A program made the position numbers and the translations under genes. This document shows, piece by piece, positions 6,673 through 9,428 of a DNA stretch of 9,428 nucleotides. This DNA comes from Candidatus Manganitrophaceae bacterium (GTDB lineage Bacteria > Nitrospirota > Nitrospiria > SBBL01 > Manganitrophaceae). The stretch lies in assembly GCA_004297235.1 (NCBI GenBank), contig SCUR01000570.1:1-9428 (forward strand), read 5' to 3'. The notes under the pieces were generated by a model. That model was given only the letters and a program-made list of their open reading frames with translations, made no database searches and was not told where the DNA came from. Numbering within the stretch: the stretch's first letter is position 1; every line of letters starts with the position of its first letter.

Positions 6673-7481
6673 TTCCCTTACAAAAAATCGGCCTCATCGC
6701 CGGCAACGGACAGTTCCCGATCATCTTTGCGGAAACGGCCAGACAGGCCGGCCTTTCGGTGATCGCCGTCGCCCACACCGGGGAGACGCCGCCGGAGTTG
6801 TCCGAAAAGGTCGATGAGATCCTCTGGATCCGCGTGGGGCAGATCGGGAAGCTGATCTCCTTTTTTAAAAAGGCCGGTGTTTCCGACGCGGTCATGGCCG
6901 GCGGAATTCGGAAGACCCGCCTCTTCGAGATGCGCCCCGATTTTCGGGCGCTGACGCTGCTGGCGCGGATAAAGGAAAAGAAGGATGATGCGCTGCTCCG
7001 GGCCTTCGCCGGGGAGTTGGAGCGGGAGGAGATCCGCATCCGGGAATCGACCCTCTATCTTTCCTCGATCTTGGCGGTCGAAGGGGAGATGACGCGACGG
7101 CTGACCCAAGAAGAGCGGGAAGATATCGAATGGGGATGGCCGCTCGCCAAACAGATCGGCGCGCTCGATATCGGCCAGTGCATCGTAGTAAGGGAGGGGG
7201 TGGTCCTGGCGGTGGAGGCGATTGAGGGAACCGACGCCGCGATCCGACGCGGGGGGAGCCTCGGCAAAGAGAAGGCGGTTGTCATCAAGATCTGCAAGCC
7301 GCAGCAAGATTTCCGTTTTGATGTTCCGGCGATCGGACCCGGGACGATCCAAGCGATGGGGGAGGTCAAGGCGTCGGTGTTGGCCGTCGAGGCGGGGAAG
7401 ACCCTCCTGCTGGAAAAAGAAAAGCTCCTTCGGGATGCGGCGTCTGCCGGCATTGCCGTCGTCGGCCTCAAGGGAGTCTGA
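6663..7481 (+). CDS. lpxI: UDP-2,3-diacylglucosamine pyrophosphatase LpxI
   Basis: LpxI hydrolyses UDP-2,3-diacylglucosamine to lipid X and UMP, the fourth lipid A step, replacing the unrelated LpxH. The 272-residue product matches the LpxI (DUF1009) family throughout. It begins with KIGLIAGNGQFP (8-19), which fits the N-terminal domain, then VMAGGIRKTRLF (77-88), WPLAKQIGALDIGQ (159-172), VEAIEGTDAAIRRGG (184-198) and FDVPAIGPGTI (219-229). Asp220 in the last motif probably corresponds to the conserved Asp225 of the Caulobacter enzyme; that numbering is from memory. ATG 6663 is the only reasonable start: an in-frame TGA sits at 6657, and no later ATG precedes the conserved N-terminus. It lacks a ribosome binding site at normal spacing, and its start codon lies inside a repeat. 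The neighbours lpxA and lpxB support the assignment. Confidence 0.93.
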   Translation: MTNVPLQKIGLIAGNGQFPIIFAETARQAGLSVIAVAHTGETPPELSEKVDEILWIRVGQIGKLISFFKKAGVSDAVMAGGIRKTRLFEMRPDFRALTLLARIKEKKDDALLRAFAGELEREEIRIRESTLYLSSILAVEGEMTRRLTQEEREDIEWGWPLAKQIGALDIGQCIVVREGVVLAVEAIEGTDAAIRRGGSLGKEKAVVIKICKPQQDFRFDVPAIGPGTIQAMGEVKASVLAVEAGKTLLLEKEKLLRDAASAGIAVVGLKGV

Positions 7482-7534
7482 TGAACCTTTGCGATCGGTC
7501 CGCTTCGACGATAGATGAAAATTAAACATGGACA

Positions 7535-8503
7535 ATGAGAATGAATTCTTCGGCTGAAAAAAAGATCAAGGTGGCGGTGGTCGGGGTCGGCTACCTGGGC
7601 GAGCACCATGCGCGAATCTATTCGGAGCTGCCCGATGTCGAGCTGGTCGGCGTGGTCGATCTGAATCTGGACCGGGCGCGGAAAGTCGCCGCCGATCGCG
7701 GCTGCGAGGCGTTGACCGATCTGTCGGCCCTCTTCGGAAAGGTCGATGCGGCGAGCGTGGTCGTTCCGACGCCGGCGCATTTCAAGGTCTCCAAGGCGCT
7801 CCTTGAAAATGGGATCGATCTTCTTCTCGAAAAGCCGATGACGGCGACCCTGGACGAGGCGGATGAGCTGCTGGCGCTGGCGGAGAAGAGGGAGCGAATG
7901 CTCCAGGTCGGCCATGTGGAGCGATTCAATGCCGGCGTTCGAAAGCTGAAAGACGGTCTGGTTCAAGCCCGCTTCATCGAATGCCACCGGATGGGGCCGT
8001 TTGTCGAACGCGGGACCGACGTCCATGTCATCCTCGATCTGATGATTCACGATATCGATATTATTCTGTCGTTGGTCCCCTCGGAGCTGGTGGAGATCCG
8101 CGCCACCGGTGTGCCGGTGTTGACCCCCCAGATCGACATTGCAAATGTCCGTCTCGCCTTTGCGAACGGCTGCGTGGCGAATGTGACCGCCAGCCGCGTT
8201 TCTCGGGAGCGGTTGCGCAAGATCCGCATCTTCCAGCCCGAGACCTATCTCTCTCTCGATTACCTCCTCCAGGAGCTGGTGATTTGCCGCCGGGTGGCGG
8301 CCCTGGGGAGCTCGCGTCCCGAGGTGACGATCGATAAAATCCAGATCGAAAAGGAAGAGCCGCTGAAGGCGGAATTAAGCGCTTTCATTCAGGCGGTCCG
8401 GACAAGATCGGTCCCGAAGGTCTCCGGAGAAGATGGGAGACGGGCGCTTGCCGTTGCACTTCAGGTCGTCGATCTCATCCAAAAAGGCAATGCGGGTGAA
8501 TAA
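7535..8503 (+). CDS. Gfo/Idh/MocA-family oxidoreductase (candidate UDP-GlcNAc 3-dehydrogenase, GnnA-like)
   Basis: This is an NAD(P)-dependent sugar dehydrogenase of the Gfo/Idh/MocA family, 322 residues. The N-terminal Rossmann fold shows GVGYLG (17-22). The catalytic Lys is in EKP (Lys100), and the second-domain motif DLMIHDID (168-175) carries the family's D-x3-H-x2-D pattern with His172. The substrate cannot be read from the sequence. Lying between lpxI and lpxB suggests a lipid A role. GnnA, which oxidises UDP-GlcNAc at C3 before GnnB aminates it, belongs to this family and is encoded beside lpx genes in Acidithiobacillus. No GnnB-like aminotransferase is in the window, so GnnA is only a candidate. 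ATG 7535 and ATG 7541 are both possible starts; neither has a clear Shine-Dalgarno. There is a 53-base gap after lpxI. Confidence 0.88.
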   Translation: MRMNSSAEKKIKVAVVGVGYLGEHHARIYSELPDVELVGVVDLNLDRARKVAADRGCEALTDLSALFGKVDAASVVVPTPAHFKVSKALLENGIDLLLEKPMTATLDEADELLALAEKRERMLQVGHVERFNAGVRKLKDGLVQARFIECHRMGPFVERGTDVHVILDLMIHDIDIILSLVPSELVEIRATGVPVLTPQIDIANVRLAFANGCVANVTASRVSRERLRKIRIFQPETYLSLDYLLQELVICRRVAALGSSRPEVTIDKIQIEKEEPLKAELSAFIQAVRTRSVPKVSGEDGRRALAVALQVVDLIQKGNAGE

Positions 8504-8511
8504 AGCATCTC

Positions 8512-8540
8512 GTAGAGACGTCCCGCCGGGATGTCTCTAC
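8512..8540. repeat. 13-bp palindromic hairpin between the dehydrogenase gene and lpxB
   Basis: Bases 8512-8524 pair with 8528-8540 around a GCC loop, 13 consecutive pairs with one G-T wobble (8520 with 8532). The arms begin GTAGAGACG and end GTCTCTAC. It starts eight bases after the stop codon of the upstream gene but is not followed by a T-run, so it is not a classic intrinsic terminator. It looks like the GTAGAGACG-type intergenic palindromes I recall from several phyla. It may stabilise the upstream mRNA 3' end or damp readthrough into lpxB. Confidence 0.75.
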
Positions 8541-8605
8541 AGCGAATCGGGAGCCGCATCCGCATCCCGAAAATCCGCAATTTCGATTCAGACTGTGAAT
8601 ATCGA

Positions 8606-9428
8606 ATGGTGAGCAAAACTTCAGAATCGCGCCGGCTGATGATCGTGGCCGGAGAGGCCTCGGGCGATCTTCACGGCGGCGCCTTGTCTGAGGCGCTCTT
8701 GAAGAGAGATCCCTCCCTTCAGATCGTCGGATTCGGCGGCGACGCGATGCGGCGCGCCGGCGTCGAGATTCTCTTCGACGTCTCGCGGCTCGGGGTCGTC
8801 GGGATTTTCGAGGTCCTCCTTCATTTAAAGACGGTGTGGGAGGCCTACCGCCTCGCCGTTCGGACCCTTCGGCAGGGGGTTCGGCTCTTGGTCCTTGTCG
8901 ATTACCCCGATTTTAACCTCCGACTTGCGAAGGCGGCCAAACGGCTTGGGATCCCGGTCGTCTACTATATCAGCCCGCAAATCTGGGCGTGGCGCTCCGG
9001 TCGAATTAAGACGATCGCGGAGCGGATCGATCTGATGCTCGTGATCTTTCCGTTCGAAAAACAGCTTTATACCGAGGCGGGCATCCCCTGCGAGTTTGTC
9101 GGCCATCCTCTCGCGGATGAGGTTGCATCAGTTCAATTGAAGCACCCTTCCAAATCAGCCTACCTGGAAGGGATCGGTTTTTCCCCGTCCGGGACGACCG
9201 TCGGCATCCTTCCGGGAAGCCGGCAACAGGAGGTTTCCACGCTGCTTCCTGAAATGCTTAAAGCGATGGTATTATTATCAAAAGAGATCCGAAATCTCCA
9301 GGTCCTCATCCCGGTCGCCCCCTCTCTTTCCAAGGAATGGGTTGCCGATTTGGCCCGACCTTACGGTATTCCGATCCGGTGTGCGGAAGGGGAGTTCCAG
9401 GAGGTGTTAAGGGCATCGGACGTGATCG
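8606..9428 (+). CDS. lpxB: Lipid-A-disaccharide synthase LpxB, N-terminal part (3' end outside window)
   Basis: LpxB joins lipid X to UDP-2,3-diacylglucosamine to make the beta-1,6 disaccharide, the fifth step of lipid A synthesis, at the inner membrane surface. About 274 residues are visible of some 380-390 expected. Family motifs are VAGEASGDLHG (14-24), VDYPDFN with the probable catalytic Asp (98-104, Asp99), YYISPQIWAWR (120-130), FPFEKQLY (148-155), FVGHPLAD (164-171) and ILPGSRQQEV with the conserved Arg206 (201-210). It is open to the last base of the window. ATG 8606 gives a normal short N-terminus before the conserved core. GTG 8609 is possible. ATG 8531 would add 25 residues but lies inside the hairpin, so it is less likely. 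No Shine-Dalgarno precedes 8606. Confidence 0.94.
   Translation, partial: MVSKTSESRRLMIVAGEASGDLHGGALSEALLKRDPSLQIVGFGGDAMRRAGVEILFDVSRLGVVGIFEVLLHLKTVWEAYRLAVRTLRQGVRLLVLVDYPDFNLRLAKAAKRLGIPVVYYISPQIWAWRSGRIKTIAERIDLMLVIFPFEKQLYTEAGIPCEFVGHPLADEVASVQLKHPSKSAYLEGIGFSPSGTTVGILPGSRQQEVSTLLPEMLKAMVLLSKEIRNLQVLIPVAPSLSKEWVADLARPYGIPIRCAEGEFQEVLRASDVI

Noticed and set aside
7055..8050. Minus-strand frame spanning the lpxI/dehydrogenase junction
   Set aside because: It covers parts of two well-supported plus-strand genes and has no family resemblance or start signal.
8512..8540. Intrinsic terminator after the dehydrogenase gene
   Set aside because: The stem is strong, but no run of T follows; the next bases are AGCGAATCGG. 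It may still affect readthrough or mRNA stability.

Overview
The window is a run of housekeeping genes on the plus strand of a diderm (Gram-negative, lipopolysaccharide-making) bacterium. It holds the C-terminal end of a PolX DNA polymerase, then a gap with a likely promoter, then an envelope-biogenesis cluster: bamA, skp/ompH, lpxD, fabZ, lpxA, lpxI, a Gfo/Idh/MocA-family dehydrogenase, and the first about 274 codons of lpxB. The DNA is fairly GC-rich, with a few AT-rich islands between genes. A bacterial PolX with a PHP domain, LpxI instead of LpxH, and a dehydrogenase between lpxI and lpxB argue against an Enterobacteria-type genome. They fit lineages such as Nitrospirota or the former Deltaproteobacteria. 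That placement is recalled from family and gene-order knowledge and was not tested by search.

Layout: 1-1137 polX (5' end outside the window); 1138-1376 gap with short GC-rich inverted repeats, then a plausible sigma70-type promoter; 1377-3653 bamA; 3724-4251 skp; 4311-5360 lpxD; 5360-5824 fabZ, overlapping lpxD by one base; 5821-6594 lpxA, overlapping fabZ by four bases; 6595-6662 an AT-rich palindromic and tandem repeat; 6663-7481 lpxI; 7535-8503 dehydrogenase; 8504-8605 gap with a 13-bp hairpin; 8606 to the window end lpxB. The minus strand shows no convincing gene.

The genes form one programme. BamA and Skp fold and chaperone outer-membrane proteins. LpxA, LpxD, LpxI and LpxB carry out the first, third, fourth and fifth steps of lipid A synthesis (LpxC, the second, is not in the window). 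FabZ draws on the same 3-hydroxyacyl-ACP pool that feeds LpxA and LpxD. The dehydrogenase could modify the UDP-GlcNAc precursor (GnnA-like), but that is only a candidate role.

The most unusual feature is non-coding. A strong Shine-Dalgarno sequence at the lpxA stop lies 62 nt upstream of the lpxI start codon. The intervening repeat can fold into either of two mutually exclusive hairpins: one would bring the Shine-Dalgarno next to the start codon, the other would bury the start codon. The last three genes (lpxI, the dehydrogenase, lpxB) all lack a good ribosome binding site at normal spacing, unlike most upstream genes. I found no CRISPR array, transposase, phage gene, tRNA or rRNA. Apart from these non-coding elements and the dehydrogenase, the region is ordinary.
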